From Casuarina equisetifolia (taxonomy: Eukaryota; Streptophyta; Magnoliopsida; Fagales; Casuarinaceae): a DNA stretch of 64,000 nucleotides. The position numbers and the translations under genes were made by a program. This document shows, piece after piece, positions 37,195-54,200 of the stretch. Each line of letters begins with the position of its first letter. Positions within the stretch are counted from its first letter, which is position 1. Location of the stretch: positions 19,639,931 through 19,703,930 of the forward strand of contig CM052357.1 in assembly GCA_028551475.1 (NCBI GenBank), in the 5' to 3' direction. Below the pieces are notes generated by a model, which was given only the letters and a program-made list of their open reading frames with translations, was not told where the DNA came from and ran no database searches.

Positions 37195-40100
37195 ATGTTG
37201 AAGTCTTTGATTCTAGTCATTCTTTTCTTCTTCCCATTCGGCACTCCCATTGATACCTTAGAACAAAACCAATCTATCAAGGATGGCCAACTTCTGGAGT
37301 CTAAAGAAAACAATTTCGCATTAGGCTTCTTCAGCCCTGGCAACTCTAGCCATCGGTATCTTGGTATTTGGTTTGGCCAACTCCCACAAATATATCCGGT
37401 GTGGGTTGCCAACCGGAATTATCCCATCAATGATTCTTCTGGAGTTCTCTCAATCAACCAGCAGGGGAACCTTGTCCTCTATGATGGTTATAATCGTCTT
37501 CTATGGTCCACAAATGTTTCTGTTCAAGGAGCAGCCTCCTCTGTAGCCCAGCTTCTGGATTCAGGGGACCTGGTATTGATCCAAGACGATGACAAAATGG
37601 TGTTATGGCAAAGCTTTGACCATCCCACAGATACTTTGCTTCCAGGAGTGAGGCTTGGTTTGAATCGGAGTACTGGGTGGGAAAGGTTCTTAGTATCTTG
37701 GAAGTCACAAGATGACCCCAGAACGGGGGATTGCCTTTATAAGCTAAATCGTGCCGGCTCGCCACAGTTCTACACTTATAAGGGCTCAACTTTGTATCGG
37801 CGGAGTAAGCCATGGCCATGGTGCTCAACAGCAGCAACAAGATCAGTGGATTATAATATCAATTTTATTTATGATCAGGACGAGATATCCTACTCCTACT
37901 TTTTCGACGACCCCTCGCTGATAGCAAGACTAGTCCTGAACAACTCTGGATTGATCCAACTACTTGTGTGGAATGATCGTCAATGGCAACAAATCTGGTC
38001 TGCACCTGGGTACCAGTGTGAGATGTATGGGCACTGTGGTCCATATGGTATCTGCAGTCCCGGCAATATAAACAGGTTTGAGTGCACGTGCATGCCAGGA
38101 TATGAACCCAAGTCTCCTAGGGATTGGTATCTCAGAAATGGTTCTGAGGGGTGTCATAGGAAGCCGTTGGGGTTGTCGATGTGCCGGAATGGAGAAGGGT
38201 TCGTTAAGATGGAACATATTAGAATTCCTGATACATCCGTCGCAGCTTGGGTACGCTTGACTACAAGCAGCGCAGAGTGCGAGCAGGTTTGCCTGAGAAA
38301 TTGCTCGTGTACAGCTTTTGCCACCGATTTTAATAAAACCGGAAAAGGTTGCTTGGCATATTATGGTGATTTGATGGACACTGTAGAACATCCAGATGAA
38401 GGCTTGGACCTACATGTACGTGTGGATGCAATTGAGTTAGGTATCCTACCTTCTTTTCTTGCATGTTTCTCAAAATCTTTCATTTCTGTCTATTCACTTC
38501 TTGAATCAAAGTTTCCTTTTCTCCTTCAGCTAAGTATAAACAGAACTCTGGAGGTTCTGTTGGCAAGAAGCGGACGCTGGTTATTGTACTTGTATCTGTT
38601 CTTGTGCCATTGTTTCTAGTGTCTTTACTGGCCTGTATCTGGCTAAAGAAGAAGAGGAAAACTAAATGTAAGTGAGGTCCCATCATACGGCTCACAGGTA
38701 CATATGTATTCTCTCCTAGTCGTGGCATCTTTGTTCATTTGAATAACCCCAATCTGTTTCATGGCAGTGACGAGGAAATTGAAAAATCAATTATTACCTA
38801 AAAGCTCTTTGGAGAAAGATCAGTTCGCAGACAGACATTCAGACTTGCATCTTTTCGACCTAAGCTGCATAGTTGCTGCCACTGACAATTTCTCTCCAAT
38901 TAACAAACTTGGGGAGGGTGGTTTCGGCTCTGTTTTCAAGGTAAAGTTAAGATTCATTTATGAAGTATATGTACCTTTGCTCCTTGCTCATAGACCATTT
39001 CGTGAAGGTGTGAACTGTGAAAAACGTGTCTGCTGAAGAGGCAATATGAGCTTAGCTGTTAAATAGTTTCGAGTAAACTTAACCTTCAATGATGATTTCA
39101 GGGTCAATTATCTAATGGACGACATATAGCTGTAAAAAGGCTCTCTCAGAGATCACGGCAGGGAATAGAAGAATTCAAGAATGAAGTTACTGTGATTGCA
39201 AAGCTTCAACACAGGAATCTTGTCAAAATTTTAGGCTGTTGTGTCCAGGCGGAAGAAAATATGCTGGTTTATGAGTACATGCCCAACAAAAGCTTGGACC
39301 ATTTTATCTTTGGTATGTTCTCTTTTAAAATTCTACTGCCTAATTTATAGTATACTTTTACACCAATTATAAGCGTAAAGAATTGGTTTCTATATACAAC
39401 TATTTAGAGAGTGTTTTGAGTCCATTGGAGCAAACTTCTGTTGTAGATCAAACATGGAGTTCATCACTAAATTGGAGGAAACGCTTTGAAATCATTATTG
39501 AGATTGCTCGTGGAATTTTATACCTTCATCAAGACTCAAGATTAAGAATTATTCATAGAGATCTTAAGCCAAGTAATATTCTATTGGATGTTGACATGCA
39601 CCCCAAAATAGCAGATTTTGGTATGACTTGAATGTTCAAAGAAGATCAAATTCAAGACAACACAATCAGAGTTGTTGGAACATAATGAGTGCCATATACA
39701 TACAAATCACTCACAAATTAAGGCACAAGCCATTTGATCTTATACAAAGAATCATCGCATTATAAAAAATATAAGATTTTCACTAATATTTGAAAATATT
39801 AGTTCTTTTACGATGATTCTAATATTTTTTTGTGTGCAGTGGTTATATGTCACCAGAATATGCAGCTTTTGGGAAATTCTCAATCAAATCAGATGTTTTT
39901 AGCTTTGGCAACATATTATTAGAGATCATAAGTGGCAAGAAGAATAACCAATCTTATCAAGAGCACCCTTCTTTGACTTTGACGGGGCATGTAAGTAACA
40001 GAAAACTATAATATTTGTCTTTTACACATATGATGCGATATTTATACATAATGCTACCACCGAACAACACAGGTCTGGGAACTATGGAAAGAAGATACAG

Positions 40101-40366
40101 TTTTGAGTGTAGTTGATTCATGGATAGATGAGTCAAATGCTTCCCATGAAATCTTGAGATGCATCCAAGTTGGGCTCTTATGTGTGCAAGAAGATGCAAT
40201 CGATCGACCAACTATGTCAGAAGTTGTTCTCATGCTGAGTAGTGAAACAACTCTTCCTTCTCCTAAACAACCTGCTTTTATATTCAGAAGTAAATGCGAG
40301 AACTCGGGCGAGCAAGGACTTCATTCTGTCGATGAGGTTTCGATAACTAACGTTGAAGCTCGATAG
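37195..40366 (+). pseudogene. Receptor D: S-domain receptor kinase, recently inactivated in the kinase
   Basis: Seven exons in family phase: 37195-38440, 38530-38667, 38768-38940, 39102-39312, 39447-39684, 39840-39990, 40073-40366 (817 codons in total). Signal peptide MLKSLILVILFFFPFGTPID, lectin (VWVANRNYPI, LLDSGDLVL), S-locus domain, EGF (CEMYGHCGPYGIC), PAN (CLRNCSCTAFA), membrane helix about 429-451, kinase with [15 protein letters not shown] lysine 531, HRDLKPSN Asp628, DFG Asp646. Two lesions: where relatives have DFGMAR the gene has DFGMT then TGA at 39629-39631, and the exon 5 donor is AT rather than GT at 39685-39686. The readable product would be 650 aa, ending just after DFG. Downstream exons remain open and family-like, so inactivation is recent. 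It could still give a membrane-anchored receptor without a working kinase. Confidence 0.9.
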
Positions 40367-40410
40367 AAGTGAAGGTTCTGCTTTAGCTGAATTTGATTTG
40401 CTGGTAGAAG

Positions 40411-41060
40411 TGTTGGGTTGGTCCAGCTTATATTCGGAGACTTATTATTGGGTCCAATTAGGGTAATGTGACCCTAAGGTTTAAAAGGAAAAATATAGGA
40501 TTTTTTCTTTAAGAGAAGAGGTAAGTGGCCATCAAAGAAAAGAGAGAGAGAGAGAAAAGAAAAGAGCAGAATTTCGCAGGAATTAGAGGCCCTGCGCAGC
40601 AGTTGATCAAACGTCTGATCAAGGTCGATCCGTGGTCCGATTGAGCTGATTTTTTGTCAGCAGGTTTGGGATTGGGTGTTCTTCATTGTGAACGGTTGGA
40701 TCGTCGTTTGGAGCTCTTGAAGTCAGCATATTATGGTCGAAAATCTGGGTGATATTTCTCTAACTTTTTCTTGGTTAAGTTATTATTTACAACTTATTTC
40801 TTCACTATTTATTGGTAATTCTATTATTGTTGAATCAGTGAATCTTAGTCCTGTTGCTATTGTTAAGGACTTGATTGAGTTGTAAGCTAACGATTGATAT
40901 AGTGGAGATTTGGGTGGACTCCGTGATCGGTCTCGTGGTTTTTTATCCTTCACATTGGAGGAGTTTTTCCACGTAGAAATTTTTTTGTGTTGATTGTGAT
41001 TTGTTTATTTTACTTATGATTCAAATACATCGTTGGTGTTTTAGTATTTCCTTATAGGTT
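40411..41060 (+). mobile_element. Probable solo LTR (Copia-type)
   Basis: The block begins TGTTGGGTTGGTCC. It contains a purine-rich leader-like part, and its end resembles common Copia LTRs (ctcgtggttttttatccttcacattgg, ggagtttttccacgtag). No polyprotein follows. The right end and target-site duplication were not resolved. Confidence 0.5.
40541..40560. repeat. (GA)n run in the probable solo LTR
   Basis: Short GA microsatellite within the purine-rich part of the LTR-like block. Confidence 0.7.
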
Positions 41061-42950
41061 CAATCAAAGTGGAAAACTTTATATGTCGTTTTTCCCTTCA
41101 AGAAGGACCTCTGCTTTCCAAAGATGTGACTCCTTAATCAATTATTATCATACTGCTACTAATTTATTGTGTTATACTCGCAATCAGCTTGTCGACAGCA
41201 GCACTAAAATAAGCCGACTTTGGTCGACCGCCCTAATTGCCTGCATTGTAGACCACATGACCATTGATCAATATTCGCCCTCTGTACACGAAAGAACACA
41301 TTGGGAATAATATATTATGCAGCTTTAGTTGACAACCCAAGCCAAAGGCTTTTTAATAGTCAAGCAAAATAAGGATAGCATTATCAACAGCTCCATCTGC
41401 TATTGCTATTGGGTGGTTGAAATCGCGGTGTCAATGGATTCCCAGCTCAGATTACATCCATTTTCTCTTTTAGACTAAAATGGCCCAGCCTTATGACAAA
41501 CAAATTGGCAAGTATTCATGGGTGTGTGCAGGATGAATGTTTTATACCGAAAATGTAATCCGTTAGGGTCAAAAATAAATAAAGGTTGTACTCATAGACT
41601 GAAACTATTATATTTTTTTATTGGTCGAGGGATACACTCGTCAACTGAAAAGGAAGGATTATCTTGTTTGGTCTCCAATGAAACGCAATATTTATATTTG
41701 CTGCTCTTCTTTGACTAACTCAGCCAACTGGTACCCTCACAATCATCTAAGATGGTTGGAGTTTCGGTGTGGTATTGTAAATTCTTATTCAAAGATTAGG
41801 GAACCTCCTGGTCTCATCTATACAGCTTCCAGTACCCATTATTTCAACTACCTTTCTCTATTATATATAGAAAATATAAATTAGTCTTATAAAACTAAGA
41901 TAATAATAACAATAATCTCAAGCAAGTTATATTGCACGGTATTATATTTCAGGAATCGTCATGGGAAAAGAAAGAGAGTCCCCACAAAAAGCATTTAACT
42001 AATTCTAGTGCCCTTTTTAATACCCTCCGTCCATACATGAGTCCACGATTCCATCACTCATATCCAATATTAGCCTACCAAGTGTTGTAATCCTATGGAT
42101 TTTTGTGTTGCAGATTCAACTGAGGAATAGAACTTGAAACCTAATTTCTATAGTATTGACTACTATTTTCTTCTCCACGAACATCAACTTGCGTAATGAC
42201 TTGCTTTCTATTATTTGCCGACAATTGCGTGGAACTTTTCAACCATAGGAAAAGAGTTATCTAAAAACGATGCTATAATTAATGTTTAAAACATTATAAT
42301 TCGTATTCATACTAAGAACGAAGACGACTTTTCTCCTACGCAAATTATCTATAAATTTCGTACAGATACATCAAACTATGTAACTTACTCAAGCATATTC
42401 ATACTACGCGTAAAAGCATAAACTGCAGAACTTTGATTCTATATATAAAGACATGAACTAGTGCATTAAGCTCAAATTGAATGACTGGAGCATCCTGATA
42501 ACACATGGCGGTAAAGATGGTTCATCCGTTGATGAAGTGGCTGCAACCTTTGGGAAGTATTGACATAAAACATTGTACTTCTTTTTGTCCCTCAGCCAGC
42601 CTATCTGTTGTAAGTCCTTGCTGGGGAAATTCTTCTCTTCCCGCGGTAACTCCCAGGATGATAGGTCGTTAAATTGACTATTCTACGTATTAATATCACT
42701 TGATTAGAAAGGGAAACTAAATGTTATTCAATTAGTATATTTTAAAATATGCTTAGAAATTTAAGAATATATTGTTGTAATTTTGAAAAGTGTGGAGCCA
42801 TAAGAAGAAAGAAATCACTGAATCCAAAGAAAAAACAAGAATTTATAACGAGCTAAATTGTGATTAAACTAGTTTTGAGTATTTTAAAATGTTCTCATAT
42901 AGAAAAAAGACCTTAAATTTTAAATTTCTTATTTCAAACAAATTTACAAC
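41061..42950. other. Spacer without a recognised gene
   Basis: Only short frames without domains. AT-rich towards the start of the segmental duplication at about 42955. Confidence 0.5.
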
Positions 42951-43287
42951 TTTATAAGTTGTTTAATATTCTAAATTAAAAGCAATAAAACGACTGAATC
43001 TTCAGCGACAAATATTTCATCAAAAGATGGTATTTCTAAGCTGAATATTTTTACTAAATCATTACTAAGAAAAATAAGATTATCATTACTGAATCATATA
43101 AACTAAATATTTTTAAGCTTTTCATCTATAAATAGAAAATCATTAAAGGATCCTTGCAAGGAGAATACCTTTAGAAGAGTAAAGCTCGATACCATCATTT
43201 CTAGTTAGTATATCTAAAAATAAAAACTCATTAAGATTTCAATTGAACTACCAAATAATACTTAGTTATCCTTAATACAAAATACTT

Positions 43288-44214
43288 TTTTTTTGTGGAA
43301 AGGTAAATTGTATTAATAAATTTTAAAATACATATGCATAAGAGCATACTTCAATATTATAGATATTACCACATCTATGAAAAAATAGAAGTTAGAAACC
43401 TCCAAATTTTACTTAAAACAATATTGCCTTAGGAGGATTTTATATTTATAAACAAAGAAGCTCTCCCACATACTACCTTCTTTATTTTGGCCAAGAAAAT
43501 ATGGATATCAATTGCTTTCCCATCAAAAAATTTTTTATTTCATTTAGTCCATATACAATAAATACAAGCTAAAAAAGATAACTTATGAAGTTCAATAGCT
43601 AAATCTTTTCCTTTAACTGCTTTGATCATCTATTGTAGCTCTTCATTTCATCATCCAATGTCATGTCAGATTTCATTTTAGGCAAGAATATTTTTCCAAA
43701 TCATCCTTGTCCATGCACATTCAAAAAAGAGATAACTCTTATTTTCTATGTGAAATTAACAAAAATTATAATATATACTTATTGAAGAAACGCACTATAC
43801 AACTTTTGTTGCTATAGAAAGTTTTTCCTTACAAACAAGCCATCCAATAAAATTATGTTTGTTAATATTATCAGTCCAAATTAAGTCACACCAATCGACA
43901 ATTGCATCAACTTTTCAAAGATCATTATAAATCTTTTGACAACAATATATAGAACTAGAGAGAATAGAGGCAAGTATAGGTCTTAATTTAAGAAGACCTT
44001 ATCAACACCAAGCCATGATACTTTTTATGTCCAATTACATTACTGAAGTTCTTTTATACTTTATACTATGAATTCACTTACTCCATAATAAAGCTTCTTG
44101 GAGATTTATGAGATTCCAAAGCATATGTCTTAAAAGAACTTTATTTTAGATTTTGAAATTCAATAAACCTAATCCCTCTTCCTTCTTTGATGAGCAAATA
44201 GTTTGCCAAGCTAT
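43288..44214 (-). mobile_element. 5'-truncated L1-type LINE with 17-base target-site duplication
   Basis: The insert begins with a T run (poly-A tail on the minus strand). It is flanked by CTTAATACAAAATACTT at 43271-43287 and 44215-44231. On the minus strand, 44214-44060 reads like the end of a plant L1 ORF2 (KKEEGLGLLNFKI, KVLLRHMLWNL) and 43730-43690 like the zf-RVT region (LFFECAWTRMIW). It is 927 bases, so severely 5'-truncated. Several stops show it is dead. Duplicate copy 2 (around 60960-60980) has the uninterrupted site. Confidence 0.9.
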
Positions 44215-44374
44215 CTTAATACAAAATACTTATATATGAATTAAAGTAGGAAAATATGGAACATATAAACCAATGAAACTAATAGGCCTTAACCTAAGAT
44301 GGACCTAATCAAAGCAAAGGACTCTTGAATCTTATTCATCCCACACATACATGCAAACACAAAGTAAACCTTGC

Positions 44375-44560
44375 TACCATCATTTCTACTTATAGTATAT
44401 TTAAAAGTATGAACTCATTAGGATTTGAGTTGAATTTCCAAATAATGCTTAGTCATCCTTAATACTAAATACTTATATATGAATTAAACCAATATGGACC
44501 TAATCAAAACAAAGGATACCTTAATATTATTCATCCCATATACACATGCACACCTAATGT
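44375..44560. repeat. Local tandem duplication next to the LINE
   Basis: This segment repeats 43183-43287 plus 44221-44370: 'accatcatttct', 'ttgaa..ccaaataat.cttag', 'ccttaata.aaatacttatatatgaatta', 'ggacctaatcaaa.caaagga'. Copy 2 of the large duplication has the unit only once (60870-61100). Confidence 0.75.
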
Positions 44561-44689
44561 ATATTTATAGTATCAAATACACATTTGCACACAACTTCTT
44601 AAACAAAACTTCATTCATATTTTAAAATGTTCTTATGTTCTCAAAAAGCTATTAAATACAAATGAAGATTATGAGAGGTAGTTGTTTTT

Positions 44690-46806
44690 TTTTTACCCAT
44701 GCATGCCAAGTTATTATTTTGATTGAACATCAAGTTAAAGAAGAAAATGCTAATGTAATTATAAAAAATGGATTCATAGTGGAATTATATTCATAATTAC
44801 AGGTTCAGTAGCCTTGTTAGAATATGGATCCTTTGGAAAGCTTTTGATCTTAAACTTATAGTTAAAGAGTCTTTGTTTTAAGTCATCCATTTCTTAATTG
44901 AAAAGACAAGTAACTTGGAAATTAAACATAGAGAATTATGGGCTAACTATACTAAATTTTTTAATCTTAATGTAAATGATGTTCCTTGGTTAATTATGGG
45001 TGATTTTAATGAAATGTATAACACAAATGAGTACATTGGCCTTAATGTTAGATGGACACAAGGAATGAAAGACTTGAATAAAGTGATTGGGAATATGACA
45101 TTGGTTGAATCTCTGTATTTGGGTCCACTATTCACATGGACAAACAAAGGTTTAGATATTAGTCTTAGAGCTAGTAAAATTAATAAAGCATTTACCAATG
45201 GGGAATGAATTCTCAAATTTGAAAACTTTGCTATTGAATTTTTGCTCCTTAGTGTATCATATCATTCTTCATAGCTAGTTATATTTGGTAATACTAAACA
45301 CATGAAGAATTCTTCATTCAAACTCTTTATTTTTTAGATTGATCGCTTAAATTTTATGGATATAGTAAGTTCATTATGATAGCAAAAAGTAGTAGGCTAA
45401 AAAATGTTCCAAGTAGTGTGGAAACTAAAAGTTTTGAAGTTTTCTCTCAAGAAACTTAATACAACTTAGTTTGATGATTTGCATTAGAAGATAAAGAATG
45501 CTAGAGACAATTTACAGCAAGTGCAATACAAATTAGAACTTAATTCTCATTATCCTAATACACATTCTAAGGAAATGACATAACTAGAATTACTATTTAC
45601 AATGATTAAACATGAAGAAATTTTACTCATAAAGAAATCCAAGAAATTATGGCTGAAAGAAGGGATAATAATAGTAAGACTTTCTTGTATTATTAATGTC
45701 AAGAAGAGCACAAAACAGGATGAGTAAACTAGTATTGAAAGATGGATCAATTATCACAAAAAAAGAGGACTTAAGAGCTGCTATTATTTCATATTATAAG
45801 TTTATCCTTGGTAATGCTAGAAGTATCTTCATAGACTTTGAAAGGTACACATCTTATTCCATGATGATATAAGTGCTCTTCTTACTTCAATAAGTTTTGT
45901 GTGTTCATATATTATTTAAACTCTTTGGAAATTCATGATTTTAAAGCACTTGGACTAGATGGATATAATAACTTATTTTATAAGAAAGCTTGGCCTATCA
46001 TTGGAAGAAATAGAGGATTTTGTACTAGATTTTTTCACCTTTAGGAAGTTGTTAAATGTTACAAAAATTACATTGTTATCTTTAGTCCTTAACATTCCCA
46101 ATGCTAGTTGCAATAAAGAATATAAACTAATTGCATGTTGCAATGTTTTGTATAAAATTTTATCCAAGATGCTAGTTAAAAATCTGAGTGTTATTCTCCC
46201 AATTATGGTAAGTCAAAACTAAATTTTTTCATTAAAGGATGTCAGATTTCTAAAAATATTTTGTTTTGCCAAGAACTACTTCATATTATCACAAGGGTGA
46301 TAAAGGTAAGCATGTAGGTATAAACATTGATCTCATAAAAGCATATAATATGGTTAAGTGGGAAGTGGTATTAGAAGTCTTGAAAGCTATTAATGCTTCC
46401 TAATATTTAGTTGATTTTATTGATAAGTGTATTACTACAACAAGATTTTTAATAAATTTTAATGGAGAGTATGCAAGCTACTTTGAAGGTACCAATGGAC
46501 TGAGATAAAAAGACCCATTATCCTTATATTTATTTGTACTGGTTATAGAGATACTTAATATAATTATTATTGCAAAGACCTCTATATCAACTTTTAAGTA
46601 CCATCCATTATGCAAACTTGAAAAAATCACTCATTTATACTTTACTGATGATTTGTCTTTACAAGAAGATGTCATTTTCAATGAGATTTGAAGGCTTAAA
46701 GCCTCCATTTTTTCACAATTTTTGTAATTCTTGTAATGTTGGGATATTGCCCTTATACTTTTATATATTACTTTTTATTAATGCAAACTTACATTTCTAT
46801 CAAAAA
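44690..46806 (+). mobile_element. Decayed L1-type LINE, plus strand
   Basis: 44915-45208 encodes an AP-endonuclease-like segment (WLIMGDFNEMYN, GPLFTWTNKG, ASKINKAFTNGE). Reverse transcriptase pieces follow: DGYNNLFYKKAWPIIG near 45960, YKLIACCNVLYKILSKMLVKNL near 46120, LFVLVIEILNIII near 46530, ITHLYFTDDLSL near 46630 (FTDD corresponds to the catalytic FADD). The 3' end has the LINE-like phrase 'tttattaatgcaaacttacatttctatcaaaaa'. Many stops and frameshifts; part of the RT is deleted. Absent from duplicate copy 2. The left boundary is uncertain. Confidence 0.8.
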
Positions 46807-47029
46807 TAGTACTAAAACTTTTTTTTTCTAACTAAAATGCTTGAAACTTTACGCCAACTAAGCAAACTTGTAAATATAGTACGTAAAAAATTGTTGACCA
46901 TCATCTATTGATATCAAGGGAAACATTGCCACCATTTATGTAGCTCTTGTACTATAAGAATAAGATAATTGGAGAAAAGAGTGACAATCGTTCATAACCC
47001 TAATAGGGCATCTAATTGAAAAGGATTAT

Positions 47030-49000
47030 ATATGTCTTCAACATAATTTAGAGGTACTTGGACTTTATTAGGAGGGTATATGAGATACTTTAGTTGACTT
47101 TCGAACTATTTTCTATGACTTCAAAATATACATCTAACTGTTCTTATTCTTAGGATTTAAATCGTAATTGATATGATATGATATGATGTTTACCCACTTC
47201 AAAAGCTTGAAGTCTTAGTGGAACGATGCTAGCCACTTGAGAGCCAAAAGGCATTAATAAGCCATCAAAGTCCATCCAACCCCAACGGCTCTCTTTAATA
47301 TTTGTAGGTATTCCTCCTGGAGAGGAGACCTACCTTAAACCTGCTGACAAAATTTGTTCCTTTAACGTTCTTTCGTCCTTCCTGGAAAATTTGATTGTTT
47401 GTATAATTACTAGGTGCTCGGGTAGACAGAATATGTAACTGGTCTGACTATTGGAAAGTTGTCCTACTCAACCTTATTCTTAACCTTACGTAGATGGTTT
47501 GGATCACAACGTAGGAAAAGTCACAGGAAAGACTAAGAAATGTTTACCATTGAATCTAGAGTTTCAATGCAAAACTTGGAAAATAATTCAAATTTGCCTA
47601 TCCTCCTTTAACTCCTATATCTTTATTTCTACTACCCTCTTTATCATGTCTACAGGGAAAAATAACCAAATTAGTACAATTAAAGAGAAACACATATATG
47701 GAAAATAAAAATAAAAGAATTTTATATTATATTTGGTGATATATAATAACGTTTCACCAAAAAGAAAAAAGCAATCACATCCATATCTTGCTCGGTTCAC
47801 TTACTGATATGATAGTAATACAAATAGGCCAAATAGGCCAAATATTCACTGACCAGTCCAAATTGTGGTACCCAAATATGACCAAATTAGCATTAATTTT
47901 GTTGATATCACAGTGGTCTTGATTTGCATCAATTTGGATGTCTGAATCTGTACAATATCATCGACTTCACTGTGATCCTTGATTTCTGCTTACTCCATGC
48001 ACAACACGCTCCCTACGAAATTACTCTACCTTGTTAGCCCTATGGTCCGCCTCCATGGCGTCCCTCTGTGACAATAACATTTAAGCATTCCAAGCTTTCT
48101 AAGGATATAGAATGTAGATTTTGATATAACAATATCATTAGTACTACTTTATCATCTTGTTGCTAAGTAAGGTGGAGGTTTTGATTGTAGTGGACCAAAG
48201 ATTTATGGAATTAGGATCCTTAAATCATTTACCATATTTGCATAGTTAAGATACTTAGACTTAATTAGGAGAGTAGATGCAACCCTTTAATTGATTTCCC
48301 AAATACTTTTTGAACTTCAAAATCTGTATCTAGCTTTTAGATTTAAATAGGAATTGAGATAAATTGATACCATGCATGTCTTAGTTGAACAGTGCTACAC
48401 ACTTTCAGAGTCAAAAGACATCAACAAGCCTTGAATGTCCGTCCAAACCCAACGGCTCACTTCAATATTGGTATGTATTCCTCCTAGAAAAGAGACCTAC
48501 AGTAAGTCTATTGACAGAATTCATTCCTCCAACGTTCTTACGTGATCGACAATCCCAGTAATGACCTACAATCGGAGCATTTCAAGTTTTCTAAGGATAA
48601 AGATTGCAAATTTTGGTGTAATGGTGTCGTCAGCTTATAGATATTTTGTTAAGTTGAGCACTTATCAGCTTGTTGTGAAGTTGGAGTTTTGATCATAGTG
48701 AACCATATAGTTATAGTAATACTTTGAAACTTTGATGGGATTAAAGATTCTTATATGTAGTCTTCAAGAAATTATGCATACTTGTTATCACTATGGGTAG
48801 AACCTCTCCAATGTGGTGATGTCAATGAGTAGTGGTTATAGACAAAAAAGTTTCAGTTCTAGAGATGATAAAGGCTAAAAGTATTTCGAGAATTATAAGG
48901 TGAGCTGATGATTAATATCGACAATCATGTGTTCATTTTCTTCAAATCACTGAAAAGAATTAAAAAAAAAAATTGTTTTCCCTTAAAAAGAAATTGACTG
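47030..49000. repeat. About 1.2-kb tandem repeat upstream of receptor E, diverged
   Basis: 47041-47400 resembles 48245-48545 ('attggtatgtattcctcc' and 'gagacctac' phrases, 'gtccatccaa/gtccgtccaa'). 48070-48235 resembles 48570-48760 ('gcatt.caag.tttctaaggat', 'ttgttgc/gaagt.gg.g'). The same two-unit pattern is in duplicate copy 2 (61440-63420), so the tandem repeat is older than the E/F duplication. Confidence 0.7.
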
Positions 49001-49318
49001 GCAGTCCAACTGGCTGGTGCTCGTGGCCCCTTCTCCTCCCCTAATTAACTCAAGCTTTATGCAGAATTAGAAGGGAAAACCTCCTAGCCATCACCCTATA
49101 TTTACGGGCGTAAGGGATATTTCCCATTTGGATTTGGATAAACCGACAAATTGATAGATTCTTAAGTATTTGAATAGTCCCAAGGTCTATGGAGTGATAC
49201 ATTTAATGGCTAATCCACGAAAGTCAATGTTGATTCTTGAGACCCATGGGAGACTAATAAATCAGCCCGCCAACCTGGGAGGGCCAGCGTTTATGAACAT
49301 TAATTCACGATTGAGACA

Positions 49319-49326
49319 ATATATAC
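49319..49326 (+). promoter_or_regulatory. Possible TATA box of receptor E
   Basis: AATATATA, 74 bases before the preferred start codon at 49400. The flanking 'gagacaat' and 'acgcagtaggac' are conserved before receptor F, but there the core reads 'acatac'. Confidence 0.35.
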
Positions 49327-49399
49327 GCAGTAGGACATGACTAAAGATATCATATACATGCATCAACCAAGTCTGCCCCTAACCTCAGAGTCCCTGATC

Positions 49400-53223
<3,824 letters not shown>

Positions 53224-54200
53224 AATATACTCTCTCATCTTTGCGTCTTAAGATTTGCCGTGGTATGCTCTTATCGCTTATAATATTTGATCTCTAGATA
53301 TGAAAGGGTCCTTTCTAATACTATACTAGTCAAGTAGCATAGCCATGTAGAAGTATGGTTTGTCTTCAACTAGTTGCTAATTGAAATGGAATTGCAATAG
53401 GAAACTGCAGTGGCAAGGGTCGTGATTTTTTCACCTGGTATTGGTTAGCTTTGACATGGATGTGATGATAATCTCAAACTATATAAATCTATGTTTTTCA
53501 GTTTGAATCTCTATAATTGTTTTTTTAGGTGGTATTTTTCTTCTTTATTGATATTTTGCTGCTTTGATTCCTCAAACTACTGTCACCGGATAAAGAATAC
53601 GAAGCATAATGTCATGGACACAGCAACTTCAAACTTCCCTCAGTCATCCCAATGTAATGAAACGGACCATCCTTTTTCGGGCTAAGAAATTAATTGAAGT
53701 CATGCGACATTTTCTTGACCGCTTTTACAAGATCCTGGCCCTAAAAACCTTTTCGAGCTCAAGGGATGCATTTCGCAGATGAATTTTCACAAGTAACCAA
53801 ATTTACAGAAAAATATTATAAAAAGCTCTAGGTCCAATCCAAAAGCCAATGATGAGTAAAGGAGAGCAAATTTATCTTAAAAGATTATTAAAGGATTGCA
53901 TCACGAAAGATTCTAATGTGAAACTTTTGTGTTTAATACTAAGTGTAAAAGGCTCAAAGTTGAAAAGAAATTAAAACAAATTATTTTAAACTTTAATATC
54001 ATGTTAGAAAATTAAAGTTCAAGTCAAAACCAAAGAATAAGTAAGAGAAGCAAATTCATATTTAAATATTGTCCACAAATCACATCTTTCAACAAATAAG
54101 TTCCAAAACAAATAGAATTGTGGCAAAAGGAGGAAAATGACTGTAAATACTACCTGCTAGTGCATGTTATTTTAGTTTATGAATGGATAGCAATGTGTTC
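53224..54200. other. Receptor E 3' region and spacer
   Basis: No gene recognised. A 64-codon plus frame (53491-53685) has no domain. Confidence 0.5.

Larger units (their letters stand above)
42955..49399 (+). repeat. Segmental duplication, copy 1 upstream part (partner 60655-63655)
   Basis: Matching blocks run in the same order: 42955-43287 with 60655-60980, 44221-44660 with 60960-61215, 46806-47700 with 61225-62220, 47850-49150 with 62390-63420, then the receptor leaders (49240-49400 with 63500-63655). Copy 1 is longer mainly because two LINE insertions interrupt it. The match continues into receptor genes E and F. Confidence 0.85.

Noticed and set aside
37361-38391. Long antisense frames inside receptor exon 1 (also in B, C and E)
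   Set aside because: They are shadows of the constrained lectin and S-locus coding sequence.
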